64,000 bases of DNA from a virus. The stretch's first letter is position 1. Each line of letters opens with the position of its first letter. The notes under the pieces are model-generated. The model was given only the letters and a program-made list of their open reading frames with translations. It made no database searches and was not told the origin of the DNA. Location: the IMG/VR virus record IMGVR_UViG_3300001041_000017, positions 16,058 through 80,057 of that record. One strand, 5' to 3'. Made by a program: the position numbers and the translations under genes. Below are positions 17,171 to 26,477 of the stretch, piece by piece.

Positions 17171-18637
17171 ATGCCTTGGATAGATGAGAAAATGATCGAA
17201 GAATCTAAAATTCAAATTGGGTTTCAAGAATTATTGGAATCTGAAGGATGGACTTTAGAATCGCATTTCAAGAAAGTTGTTTTTGGAGCGAATTTTATAA
17301 ACCCAATTTCTCCTTTACAGAGTAATTTTCCTATAGAATTTCATATTGCAGAGCATTTTATTTTTTCACCACAAAAACCAGAAGGTGTAGAAAGTCCTGA
17401 TATTTACTTCGGTTTAGCTTCTTATGGATATTTTGAAATGTTTTATGGATCTATTCCCGTAGATATAGTACCAATATTAGATACCGAAGAAATTCCAACA
17501 CCTGAAAATGGTATAGAAATCAAAGATAAAACAGGTTACAAATTGCTTGGTGAGTGGGTTACTTCCAAATTCCCTAACTACAGAAGAAATTCTACTATCT
17601 ATACTTATATGACAGAAAAGATTCCAGATATCACAGACGGAGAAGACGTAGTTATGGCATGGGATGAGGGTATATTGGGTGATTTTAAGAAAGCTTCTTT
17701 GGATATAGAAATTAAAAAGACTGGTTTTTTGAAATTTAGTGCCAGTCCTGTTTTTAAAATTTTTGTTGCAAAACCAGAATGTATGCAATCTCCCATAGTT
17801 CCTATAAATCTACGAACACCAGATTTAGAAGTAAAGAATACAAACTATAACGAAGGTTTTTTAGTAAGCACGAATAACTTATGGTCAGATAGTCTTTTAA
17901 GATTATCTGGACATTTAGATGAAAATTCTTTATTTTTTATTTTACAAGCCGACAATTCCGGCAATTTTGAAAATAATCTAGTTCCCTCAATACCTCTATA
18001 TTGGGGTAAAATAGAGTCTCTTTCTGAAACAGATAAATATTCAGATGTAATAATAACCGGAAGTGCCTTAGAATCAAAAGAATCTTTTATAGACTATGAT
18101 AGTTCCGATCCATTTATTTCCCCAGAAGATTCTTCTATAATGCCAATACTTAAGAATTATGGTTCTCTTTGTGGAAATGGAATTGATAATATAATGATTC
18201 ATAGATCTAAATATGGTTCTAGGTATCAAGCAGGATATCTTAGTTGGAATGCCCCACCTAATAGTATGCCTCCAGAAAGATCTAAAATAATATCGGGACC
18301 TTCAGGATCTTCCGTTTTGGATTATCCTAGAGCGTATCTGGATTCTTTGATGAATTATAAATTTAATCCTTCGGCTTATAGTAATAAAATTCATAGTTCT
18401 AGGGCTTACGTCGTTCATCCGGAAGAGGGGGTTCGGGGATTTCTCCCAAACATAATACTTTTCCCTGGAATGTCGATGATTAATTCAGATAAACTAAAAA
18501 TAAGGAAAGCAAACTGTCCTAATAAATTCGATCTTTATAGGTATTTTTCTATTGGATCAATATCCCCTTTTACAAAAAGACCGGGAACAGTTTATAGGCC
18601 GGCAGGTATCGGGTTTTACGAAAAGGAGATGGAATAA
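17171..18637 (+). CDS. Baseplate/fibre paralogue 3
   Basis: 488 residues with a perfect AAAGGAGG site. It keeps the family frame (PWIDEKMIEESKIQIG, EGWTLESHFKKVV, MQSPIVPINLRTPDLE, NGIDNIMIHRSKYGSRY, YVVHPEEGVRGFL, SPFTKRPGTVYRPAGIGF) with lower identity to paralogues 1 and 2. It ends one base before the next paralogue's start. Four divergent copies in a row suggest a heteromeric baseplate or fibre assembly, or several alternative receptor-facing proteins. Confidence 0.65.
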   Translation: MPWIDEKMIEESKIQIGFQELLESEGWTLESHFKKVVFGANFINPISPLQSNFPIEFHIAEHFIFSPQKPEGVESPDIYFGLASYGYFEMFYGSIPVDIVPILDTEEIPTPENGIEIKDKTGYKLLGEWVTSKFPNYRRNSTIYTYMTEKIPDITDGEDVVMAWDEGILGDFKKASLDIEIKKTGFLKFSASPVFKIFVAKPECMQSPIVPINLRTPDLEVKNTNYNEGFLVSTNNLWSDSLLRLSGHLDENSLFFILQADNSGNFENNLVPSIPLYWGKIESLSETDKYSDVIITGSALESKESFIDYDSSDPFISPEDSSIMPILKNYGSLCGNGIDNIMIHRSKYGSRYQAGYLSWNAPPNSMPPERSKIISGPSGSSVLDYPRAYLDSLMNYKFNPSAYSNKIHSSRAYVVHPEEGVRGFLPNIILFPGMSMINSDKLKIRKANCPNKFDLYRYFSIGSISPFTKRPGTVYRPAGIGFYEKEME

Positions 18638-20635
18638 ATGTGGGTTGATTATTCTTCATATGTCCAATCTATTGTCGATGATTTAAGTACAGAGTTGTCG
18701 AAAAACGGTTGGAATAATTTTTTAAAGTATAGAATAAAAAATGGTTTTAATTTTGGAGAGGTTAGGCTTTTTAAGTCTCTAGGATCAGATCTCCAAACTA
18801 GATTTCTAGGAATTGTCTACGGATACAATACATCCAATTCATTGTTTAACGATAACAGAATTATTTTTAACGATTCCCCTTTAGGTTTAGTAGGACTTGG
18901 GGATGGGGTTAAAACTGATTTTCAATTAAAACTATATCCAGTTGATACTTCTATTTTTACTCTTTACAAAAATGGAGTAGAAATAAAATCAACAGATTAT
19001 ACATTAGAAAAAGAAAGAGGAAGGATAAGATTTTCTGTAGCACCAGAACTAAATAGTCTTATAACAGTAACATATAAATTAGGAAGTTCTGCTCCAGAGC
19101 CTCCTACTAAACTAATATTCTTTACTTTTAACAATATATTTTTAGAAAATCAGAGTTTAATACAAGATGGAGGAAGTCCGGTCTCAATAGGAACTGGTAA
19201 TGGTACTACCACAAAATTTCTTATACCTAATACTCCTATTAAACCAGATTCTCTTACTGTTTATCTCAATGGAGTAACTACCTCTAATTACACGATAGAT
19301 TACACCCTGGGAGAAGTGACATTTAATACTGCTCCATTATCTCAAGTAGAAATAACAGCAAAATACTTAATACTTTTCAACAGTGAATTAGATGTAACTA
19401 TAGGAACTGGGGATGGAGAAGAAACAGAATTCTCCGTACCTATAAAACCAATAAAAGAGGATTCTCTGTTAGAAGTTACGGTTGGTGGATTATTAAAAGA
19501 AATAGATACTGATTATACAGTTAACTATGTAGAAGGAATAATAGACTTTGAAAACGCTCCAGGAACAGGTCAAAAAATAGATGTTATATATACAACGACT
19601 ATTTATAATAGCACTTCTATAGGAGATTTTTCAGTAACTATTCCAGATATATCTTCAGCAACTTTTGATGGCTTAAATACTCAGTCTCTAATGGGGGCTG
19701 TTTATAATTCATTGAATTATTCATTCCCTTCACTTCCGACAGTTGTTTCTTTTACTTCGGAAACAAACTTTGGTAGAGGATGGCAGAGAGATAGTTCTAT
19801 CTATTTCTGGGGAAACATTAATAAGGATAGAATGATTTTATTTATAAGACCAGATCCGGCTGTAGGAGCAGAATTAGCCTACTTCTCCACTTTGTACGCT
19901 GGAAGACTACAAACAATAGGGAAATCTCCAAGAAAGAATATGGTTCTTATTGGTGGGTGTAAAGATACTGATGAAATTTTATGGTCAGCAAATAAAAAAC
20001 TTGGAAATTCCATAGTTGATTACGGACCGGGGACAAGTAATGGAAATTCTAGTCCTTTACTACAACAATCAATAGGTGGAGCATATTATCAAACTCATTA
20101 TTTTGCTTTTATAACTCACGACAAAGCAATAGATTCAGGAGAAGGAAGATACAATCCTTCGGTTTATTCCGGTAAATATCATTTATCTGAAATATATTTG
20201 GTTCATCCTAACGACGGGTATGTAGGAAAACTGGACGATGTTTTTGCTATGCACCCGAAAAATGTTTATCAAAATAATGAGTTTGAAATTCAGGAAGATG
20301 TCAGTCTTTATCAGGTTGGAACTGGTGACGGAATCAATAAGATATTCCATGTCCCTCATGCCCCTACAGGTGGGAAAGAGGGTCTTGTAGTAACAATCAA
20401 TAGTGAAGATGAATGTATTGAAACAACAGGTTTTGTTTATGACGAAGAAACAAAAACAATAACCTTAAATACAGCAGCAGTAAATAAAGCTATTATTTTG
20501 GTATCTTATTCTTACAACCATGTTTATAAATTTGTCTTACCTACGACTCCCAGAACCCCTTACAGAATAGATGGGATAACCCCATACAATCCTATTGGAC
20601 TGGCTGTATTCAAAGAAAAAGATCCTGTAGAATAA
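18638..20635 (+). CDS. Baseplate/fibre paralogue 4 with repeated beta domains
   Basis: 665 residues, start immediately after the upstream stop. The most diverged paralogue: the core keeps GGAYYQTHYFAF, YNPSVYSG, YLVHPNDGYVGKL and PRTPYRIDGITPYNPIGLAVF. It carries four copies of a repeat of about 70 residues of the type 'GTGDG--T-F--P--PI--DSL-V--NG----DYT-DY--G-I-F--AP' (first near residues 85-145, another near 560-630), a module common in phage tail fibres and adhesins. Likely exposed on the baseplate. Confidence 0.65.
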   Translation: MWVDYSSYVQSIVDDLSTELSKNGWNNFLKYRIKNGFNFGEVRLFKSLGSDLQTRFLGIVYGYNTSNSLFNDNRIIFNDSPLGLVGLGDGVKTDFQLKLYPVDTSIFTLYKNGVEIKSTDYTLEKERGRIRFSVAPELNSLITVTYKLGSSAPEPPTKLIFFTFNNIFLENQSLIQDGGSPVSIGTGNGTTTKFLIPNTPIKPDSLTVYLNGVTTSNYTIDYTLGEVTFNTAPLSQVEITAKYLILFNSELDVTIGTGDGEETEFSVPIKPIKEDSLLEVTVGGLLKEIDTDYTVNYVEGIIDFENAPGTGQKIDVIYTTTIYNSTSIGDFSVTIPDISSATFDGLNTQSLMGAVYNSLNYSFPSLPTVVSFTSETNFGRGWQRDSSIYFWGNINKDRMILFIRPDPAVGAELAYFSTLYAGRLQTIGKSPRKNMVLIGGCKDTDEILWSANKKLGNSIVDYGPGTSNGNSSPLLQQSIGGAYYQTHYFAFITHDKAIDSGEGRYNPSVYSGKYHLSEIYLVHPNDGYVGKLDDVFAMHPKNVYQNNEFEIQEDVSLYQVGTGDGINKIFHVPHAPTGGKEGLVVTINSEDECIETTGFVYDEETKTITLNTAAVNKAIILVSYSYNHVYKFVLPTTPRTPYRIDGITPYNPIGLAVFKEKDPVE

Positions 20636-20642
20636 AATAAAG

Positions 20643-20710
20643 GGGAGACGATTATGAAGAAAATTTATTCTTTGAGTATCGTCTCCCATACTTTTTTCAA
20701 AAAGTATGGG
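20643..20710 (+). promoter_or_regulatory. Two overlapping RNA hairpins at the start of the 792-aa gene
   Basis: Stem A pairs GGGAGACGAT (20643-20652), which contains the ribosome binding site, with ATCGTCTCCC (20678-20687); the start codon at 20654 lies in its loop. Stem B pairs CCCATACTTTTT (20685-20696) with AAAAAGTATGGG (20699-20710) around a 2-nt loop. Both stems use the same CCC at 20685-20687, so they compete at that point, the arrangement expected of a translational switch. Confidence 0.6.
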
Positions 20711-23032
20711 TTAGAATGTCCAATTCTTTTCTCAGGACAATACTTAAAGACTCCTCTTACCTTGCCCCATTATAGTAAATGTGATGGAAAGGAATTAAGG
20801 ATAAATAGAGGTTTTACTAGAAGGGTAGTTGAAGTTGAAAGCATTCTTTCTGACTTTGTAGAATCTATAAAAAAAGATATTCAAGAAATTGTAACTAATA
20901 ACGAAAAAAAATATGGAAACAAAGTAGGATATGTTTGGTTGGAATCTGAAAATAATTATTTTGATTTTTATAAAAAAGAATTAGAAGTAAAAGATATCCT
21001 TCAAGAGATAAAAGGATATCTGATAAATAATTTAGAAACAGTAATTATTGATGATAAAAAATCAGAAGTATTAAATAATTTAGAAATAGTAGAAATTGAG
21101 AGTAAAGATTCAAGAATGTTTAACAATTTAGAAACAGAGGTTAGTAATAGTCTTCAGGTTGGTATAGCAAGAGAAGTTATTGATACTGTAATTTATTTAA
21201 AAGATTCTAAGGAGGAAGTAGTCTCAGAAGTAGAAATAGATTCTGGAATTGATTCTGAGAAGGCTATTTTAATAGATGAGTTTGAAAAAGATTCTCTTAG
21301 CTCTTCTCAGAAAATAAATAATGAAATGTATTTTCAGCCAAACAATTTATTTAATCCAGAACTATCTTTTAAGGATAATATCTTGGAACTACCAGAAGAA
21401 ATTAAATCCTTTGATTTAGAGAATAAGGTAGTTATAGATATCCATTGGATTAAAGATTTAATGAGAAAAAGTTTAACAGCGGAGAATCCTTTAACCGAAA
21501 AAATCTTAAATATTCTCCAGGTCAATTATGGAGAAGATTTTGTTAAGAGTATGAATTTAGAAAGAATTATTCCAGAAGAAGAATTTTTACTTTCGGAAAC
21601 TTATTTATTGGAACCACATTACCCCTTATCAGAATTAATTTCTATAAGCTCTTCTGAAAGAATATCTCCAGAAATTCCATTCTCTATAATTCAAGAAAAA
21701 GAATTATCCAAAAAAGATATAGTTGTCTTTAATATTGATTCAAGCAAAGAGTTTGTCAATAATCAAACAGTTGAAATAGATTTAACATCTTCTCCAGAGT
21801 TTGATAAGAACAATATTTTTGAGTCAGAAATATCAGAAAATAAAGAAATGTCTTTGGAAAATAATCTTGTCTTAACGGTTTCAAATGATATCGTTTCAAA
21901 TAAAATAAATATTTCTGAGTCAATAATTGAAAACGGAAGAATGTTCTATAAAGATCAAATAGAAGAAGTTATCCCTTCTGATAGATTTATGGATTTTGCT
22001 AATTCAAATATTCACGAAATAAGGGGCGAAAGTATTATTGAGGGATCTCCCCACCAAAATTACAACGTATTTATTCCAGATAATTTCTTGGGGAATAGTC
22101 TTGTTTCTGAAATAGAGTCTATCGAAGATTATCTTACACAATTTAATAGAATTATTCCTATTGAGGAGTTATTAGAAAGTAAAATAATCTCTGGAGATAA
22201 AGGTCTGGTTGGTGAAGTTTATTTTCAGGAACTATTAAATCTTACTCCTTATAATATAAGAATAGTAGATGTTGAAAAAAGCAAATTAAGCACAAAGAAT
22301 GAAATATATGATTTTGAAATATTGAATAGCGAAAGTTTTTCAAGGAGAGAATCGTTAGAAGAATTCTCCCTTATAGATTTCTCAGAATTTAATCAACCAA
22401 GTATGATGTCAGAATTAATAGAACTACCTTCCGGAGCTACTCCAATACTTCGGGAAAATATTCTTTATGTCTTAGAAGACTTAATGGCAACAAGAAATAT
22501 TACTGAAAAATTTATAGTAGATTCTTTGGAGGAGATGAAAGGTAGGGCTATTTTAGAATCTGTTCTCTCTCCATTAATGAATTTTACAAAAAATAAAAAA
22601 GTTCTTCCGATAAAGATTAGAAAAAGAAAGCTATCAAGTCTAAAAAACAAAGAAATTATAACTAGGGTAACAGATTTTAAAGATATGGTTAGGGATAATA
22701 TTTTACCTATAGTTATACCTAAACAGAAAAAACTTCTTAGGTTAAATAATGAAATTATAACAGAATTGAAAGAGCAAAAAGAATTTGTTATTAATAGGCC
22801 AGAAATAATTATCAGAAAATCAAAAGATTCTTTTTTTAACAGAATAAACAAAGAGATACTTTTGATAAATGATTCAATAGAAAATGCTTTAAGGATAAAA
22901 CAAGTTATACCTATAAGTATAATTAAAGATGTTAATTTAACCGAGAAAGAAGAAGAAAGTAGTGAATTAATATGGCTCATAATGGGAAGACCTTATTTCT
23001 GGTCTAACTGGCCTGGAAAGAAAACAAGGTAG
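20654..23032 (+). CDS. Large protein of unknown function (792 aa)
   Basis: No family recognised. Residues 1-60 are ordered-looking (TFFKKYGLECPILF, LTLPHYSKCDGKELRINRGF). Residues about 70-640 are a very Glu/Ser/Ile/Asn-rich region with loose repeats such as NNLE and SE-I--, and residues 640-770 are basic. The C-terminus is aromatic and short-motif-like (WLIMGRPYFWSNWPGKKTR). It lies inside the tail-fibre cluster, so it is probably a virion or assembly protein. Its ribosome binding site is masked in a predicted hairpin (20643-20687). Confidence 0.5.
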   Translation: MKKIYSLSIVSHTFFKKYGLECPILFSGQYLKTPLTLPHYSKCDGKELRINRGFTRRVVEVESILSDFVESIKKDIQEIVTNNEKKYGNKVGYVWLESENNYFDFYKKELEVKDILQEIKGYLINNLETVIIDDKKSEVLNNLEIVEIESKDSRMFNNLETEVSNSLQVGIAREVIDTVIYLKDSKEEVVSEVEIDSGIDSEKAILIDEFEKDSLSSSQKINNEMYFQPNNLFNPELSFKDNILELPEEIKSFDLENKVVIDIHWIKDLMRKSLTAENPLTEKILNILQVNYGEDFVKSMNLERIIPEEEFLLSETYLLEPHYPLSELISISSSERISPEIPFSIIQEKELSKKDIVVFNIDSSKEFVNNQTVEIDLTSSPEFDKNNIFESEISENKEMSLENNLVLTVSNDIVSNKINISESIIENGRMFYKDQIEEVIPSDRFMDFANSNIHEIRGESIIEGSPHQNYNVFIPDNFLGNSLVSEIESIEDYLTQFNRIIPIEELLESKIISGDKGLVGEVYFQELLNLTPYNIRIVDVEKSKLSTKNEIYDFEILNSESFSRRESLEEFSLIDFSEFNQPSMMSELIELPSGATPILRENILYVLEDLMATRNITEKFIVDSLEEMKGRAILESVLSPLMNFTKNKKVLPIKIRKRKLSSLKNKEIITRVTDFKDMVRDNILPIVIPKQKKLLRLNNEIITELKEQKEFVINRPEIIIRKSKDSFFNRINKEILLINDSIENALRIKQVIPISIIKDVNLTEKEEESSELIWLIMGRPYFWSNWPGKKTR

Positions 23033-23042
23033 GTGTTTAAGA

Positions 23043-24065
23043 TTGGGTTTATATAAATCAAGAAGTGGCCTTTATTTCGAAGATACTTTTAGAAGTCTAA
23101 ATGATAGGTGGAAATTTTCTTCAGAAAACTATTCTCTAGGAATTGATTATTTGAGATTAATACAATCGGATGTAGAATGTTTCGCTTTATTTGATCTTCC
23201 GGCAGAAAATAATATTGTCATAGACATCTATTCCGACTTCGCTCCTCAAGATAATATTTCACAAGCTGGACTATTGGTTTGGAGGAATTCCTATGAGAGA
23301 TTAGAATTATTGAAAGATTTAGATTTAGCGGAAGAAGATTTTATAGGTTTTAGAACAGTAAAAGAAAATGGTCTTTGGTCTTTCTATGGAATACAGGAGA
23401 ACGGTATTAAATTTATAGACAAGACAGAGTTTCTAGGGGCTATATCCTGTGGCTTTATCTTAAAACAAGGAAACATACCTTTTGATGTTAAAAGGGTCTT
23501 AGTAAGCCTTGGAGACTCATTAAAAATAAGAAACATATTACCAGGACAAGTTGTTGAATTATATGATAGTGAATCAGTATTGATAGAATCAAAAGTTGTT
23601 CCAGATGATAGTAATGGTTTAGATTTTACATTATCGACAATGCCTCTCAATGGAAGAGTAATATTAAAAGATGAATTAAGTAACGAGTTAGATAATTTAG
23701 AAACAATTTTTTCTGGTGGAGATGTTTACGAATCTGGATCATATCTTCAAGTATTGAAAGATGGACAAGAATTGTCAACGACAGACCTAACAAACTTGGG
23801 GATTATGCGAAATGGAGTTTTAGAAATTCCTTTGCAGCTTTTCAATCCTAAAACAGAGACTACAGCTACAAACATAAATATTTTTACAGAACAATATGAA
23901 ACAAAGTTCGGATACCAATGGGTAACTATAAATGGTTTAGAATCCTTAAGTCTTGGTTTTCTAAATCCTCTTGGTCTTTTTGATTTTACGATAAAAGTTG
24001 AACAATCAGACGATTATTCTGGTCCTCTTCCATTGTTTTTTAATTTGGGGGTGGATCACAGATGA
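23043..24065 (+). CDS. Tail/baseplate protein with concanavalin-like N-terminus
   Basis: 340 residues, TTG start. The opening (LYFEDTFRSLNDRWKF, QAGLLVWRNSYERLEL, GFRTVKENGLWSF) has the strand pattern of a laminin-G/concanavalin-type jelly roll (DUF1349-like), a sugar-binding fold often found in phage fibres. The rest is beta-rich without a recognised domain. It overlaps the next gene by four bases. A receptor-facing role is plausible but inferred. Confidence 0.5.
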   Translation: MGLYKSRSGLYFEDTFRSLNDRWKFSSENYSLGIDYLRLIQSDVECFALFDLPAENNIVIDIYSDFAPQDNISQAGLLVWRNSYERLELLKDLDLAEEDFIGFRTVKENGLWSFYGIQENGIKFIDKTEFLGAISCGFILKQGNIPFDVKRVLVSLGDSLKIRNILPGQVVELYDSESVLIESKVVPDDSNGLDFTLSTMPLNGRVILKDELSNELDNLETIFSGGDVYESGSYLQVLKDGQELSTTDLTNLGIMRNGVLEIPLQLFNPKTETTATNINIFTEQYETKFGYQWVTINGLESLSLGFLNPLGLFDFTIKVEQSDDYSGPLPLFFNLGVDHR

Positions 24066-24430
24066 GATTGAAATTAAACATCATTTCAGGAGAACTCATA
24101 AAAGAAGAATATAAATTGTTTGATGTTTCTCCAGGAGATGTTGAAAGATTCTGGTTTCCCTATTATCCTTACGGAATTATTAAAGGAATAAAAGTTATCG
24201 GGACAGCCGGAGTTATGGGTTTTAATGTTTCTGTCTTTACAGACGAAACAGAAAAGAATCCAATTTATTATTCTGGATCTGTTAATACGATTTTGTGGGA
24301 CATTATGGACATTCCGGTTATTGACGAAACAGGAATGGAAAGAGTTTACGTTGTTTTGAAAAGCGAGAATTCACCAGAATCAATTATAGGTGATTTTCAT
24401 ATGGAAATCTATACACAGAGGAGGTTGTAA
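24062..24430 (+). CDS. Small tail-region protein
   Basis: 122 residues, ATG overlapping the upstream stop, so probably translated together with the 340-aa protein. A single beta-sandwich-like domain (LFDVSPGDVERFWFPYYPYG, YVVLKSENSPESII). The two may be subunits of one structure. Family not recognised. Confidence 0.5.
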   Translation: MRLKLNIISGELIKEEYKLFDVSPGDVERFWFPYYPYGIIKGIKVIGTAGVMGFNVSVFTDETEKNPIYYSGSVNTILWDIMDIPVIDETGMERVYVVLKSENSPESIIGDFHMEIYTQRRL

Positions 24431-24435
24431 CAATT

Positions 24436-24951
24436 ATGGCAGGACCGCCAGATGTACGTTGGTATGATAAAGATAGTATTGCTGAAGTAGTAGGTGGTTG
24501 GGATGCCGGAACAGTAGATGCCGGAGGAGAATCTGTTCCGGCAGTATTTCATATTTGGAATAACAAAGGTGGGGCAGAGACACTTTCAGATATGCAGGAC
24601 GTTACAATAACCACGAAAAGTTATGTTCCTGGAGATGAGGCAGCCTCCGGCAAGGATGAAGGACCGGTAGCAACAAAATCTCAAGCTTCTGTTTTTGCAT
24701 TATTCGAGACAGATGCAGGTTGGATTTCATCATTGGGAAATGGTGTTTATGAAGAGGTTGGAGGATCTGATACGGCTGTAGTCTACAGTAGGTCAGGTGT
24801 TGCCGGGATTATAAAGGGAACCTTAAATAATGGCGACGTTTTAACCAACAAAGCTAATTATTCCAAAGTCAAATTAAAACTTGTAGCAAAAGCAGATGCG
24901 GCAGCAGGTCAAATTTGGTGGTTAACAAGATTTAGTTACAAATACGTCTAA
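24436..24951 (+). CDS. Virion protein, Gly/Ala-rich
   Basis: 171 residues preceded by GAGGTTG. Composition and codon choice differ from neighbours: Gly, Ala, Val and Asp are frequent and GC is visibly higher, a pattern usually seen in abundantly made virion proteins. It opens MAGPPDVRWYDKD and ends IWWLTRFSYKYV. A strong terminator follows at once. Probably a major fibre, decoration or baseplate protein; no named family. Confidence 0.55.
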   Translation: MAGPPDVRWYDKDSIAEVVGGWDAGTVDAGGESVPAVFHIWNNKGGAETLSDMQDVTITTKSYVPGDEAASGKDEGPVATKSQASVFALFETDAGWISSLGNGVYEEVGGSDTAVVYSRSGVAGIIKGTLNNGDVLTNKANYSKVKLKLVAKADAAAGQIWWLTRFSYKYV

Positions 24952-24958
24952 GAATTAA

Positions 24959-25003
24959 TAAAGCGGTGGTTTGGCTTAATAGCCGGATCTCCGCTTTATT
25001 TTT
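24959..25003 (+). terminator. Rho-independent terminator with two-tier stem
   Basis: An outer 8-bp stem (TAAAGCGG at 24959-24966 with CCGCTTTA at 24991-24998) encloses an inner GGCT/AGCC stem, and is followed by TTTTT. Confidence 0.75.
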
Positions 25004-25026
25004 ATGTTAAGGGAGATGATTTATTT

Positions 25027-25779
25027 ATGTTATGGAATGCTCAGTTGAAAGATGGTTTATTCATAAGCGAAATACAGAATGGTAAAAGAAATGACTTCTT
25101 GGATATACCAAAAGAAAATATTGAAAAAATAGTAGTGAAAGAATCAAATGCTTTAAGCAATATTTCTTTTTCAGCAGATGAAGGAATTTTTGACTTTAAT
25201 AATCTTGATTTTTCAAAACTTCAAGAATTAGAAGAAGGAAAAGAATTTAAGTTTGTTTATAATAAAGAAAAAGGAAAGTTTTTATTAGATACAGACTCCA
25301 GGAATACTCTTTTGGATTTAATTTTAAAGCAAGAATATCAAGATTATATAAGCCTTAATTCTAAAGGATTTTTTGAAATAAATAGGGAACCTTATTTCAT
25401 TAGTTTGAAGGAAGATAAATCAGATGAAGAATTGTTGGTGTCAGACGGTTCTTTAGGTTTTATTTATTTCAAAGAAGGATATACGAATTTTATTGGGAAT
25501 ACGGGAAATGTTATTCCTCTGAAAAAATCTATGGGGAATATGTCTTACAATTTAGGTTATGAAAAAGAATATATTTTGGATGATTTGAAGTTTTACGTTA
25601 AAAATATCGTGTCATATAATGTATCTCAGAGAGGTATATTTATGGATTTGATTATGAAATGTAATAGAAAAGATTTTAAAGTAGACTTAGATATTGTTTA
25701 TGGTTCAAAAGTACATACTATTAATTTTATGTTTAGAGGAGATCCGGTAAGAATATCAAGAACAATATGTATGATATAG
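25027..25779 (+). CDS. Hypothetical tail-region protein (250 aa)
   Basis: 250 residues with GGGAGATGA upstream of ATG. Alternating beta strands and charged loops (KRNDFLDIPKENIEKIVV, FFEINREPYFISLKED). No domain recognised. It is the first gene after the terminator at 24959 and precedes the lectin-like receptor-binding genes, so it may be a trimerisation, chaperone or fibre subunit. Confidence 0.45.
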   Translation: MLWNAQLKDGLFISEIQNGKRNDFLDIPKENIEKIVVKESNALSNISFSADEGIFDFNNLDFSKLQELEEGKEFKFVYNKEKGKFLLDTDSRNTLLDLILKQEYQDYISLNSKGFFEINREPYFISLKEDKSDEELLVSDGSLGFIYFKEGYTNFIGNTGNVIPLKKSMGNMSYNLGYEKEYILDDLKFYVKNIVSYNVSQRGIFMDLIMKCNRKDFKVDLDIVYGSKVHTINFMFRGDPVRISRTICMI

Positions 25780-25792
25780 AGGTGATTTAATT

Positions 25793-26458
25793 ATGTGTCC
25801 GATCCCGGCAACAAGCGGAATTTTAAGATCAAGCATTTATGATATGCAAGTTGGCGATTATATTCCTTTCAGATGGACAGCATTAACATCTGGAATAGTA
25901 GGTTTCCCTAGTGAATTAGGTACTTGTACGGTTACAGAAATTACAACCGCAGGATATGATATACCTACCATTGATGGAAAAGCCTTTTTACTTAAAGCAG
26001 ATAAAGGTTTGTTAATAGGTGATAGAACTGTTCAAACGAATATTTCATGGAATAATTTGAATGCAGCTGGGTATATAGAAGGTAAAATATATACATTCTC
26101 ATCAAAACAAATCCTATTACGATCTCTTTCAGGTGGTTGTTCCTATTCAGATGTTAATGGAGAAAAAAGTTCTTCTAATCAAGGTAAAGGTGGTTGGCCT
26201 ACTATAAACGAATGGGATACGTATATAATTAAATCTGATTTAGGTGGAAAAATAATTCCGGCAGCAGACAATGTTTGGAACGCAAACACTAGATATAGTT
26301 TTACAAAAGATACTCCAATATTAGGTATAGCAGCATCCTCTAATAGAGTAGTTCGTGTATCAAATTCTTTTGTTAATATTGATTGTGGATATTTGGCAGC
26401 AAATATGGGCTATCGTCCAGTATTAGAGTTTAAAGAAGATGGTAGCGGTGTATGGTAA
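25793..26458 (+). CDS. Receptor-binding/lectin-like fibre protein
   Basis: 221 residues, GAGGTGA site. The domain (YIPFRWTALTSG near the start, then INEWDTYIIKSDLGGKI, VWNANTRYSFT and a terminal MGYRPVLEF) is a module seen at the C-termini of phage fibres and of clostridial surface proteins. A diverged copy is present in the following 1119-aa gene (NEWDKYITESTLGGLI, FGFRPLF). Probably contacts the host surface; ligand unknown. Confidence 0.55.
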   Translation: MCPIPATSGILRSSIYDMQVGDYIPFRWTALTSGIVGFPSELGTCTVTEITTAGYDIPTIDGKAFLLKADKGLLIGDRTVQTNISWNNLNAAGYIEGKIYTFSSKQILLRSLSGGCSYSDVNGEKSSSNQGKGGWPTINEWDTYIIKSDLGGKIIPAADNVWNANTRYSFTKDTPILGIAASSNRVVRVSNSFVNIDCGYLAANMGYRPVLEFKEDGSGVW

Positions 26459-26477
26459 TAAAAGGTGGTGATATGAT

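Noticed and set aside
17477-17788. 103-codon minus-strand open frame
   Set aside because: It lies wholly within fibre paralogue 3, whose conserved blocks run on the + strand.
22465-22980. 171-codon antisense open frame inside the 792-aa gene
   Set aside because: It mirrors a low-complexity coding region, has no binding site, and the + strand gene is continuous with its neighbours.
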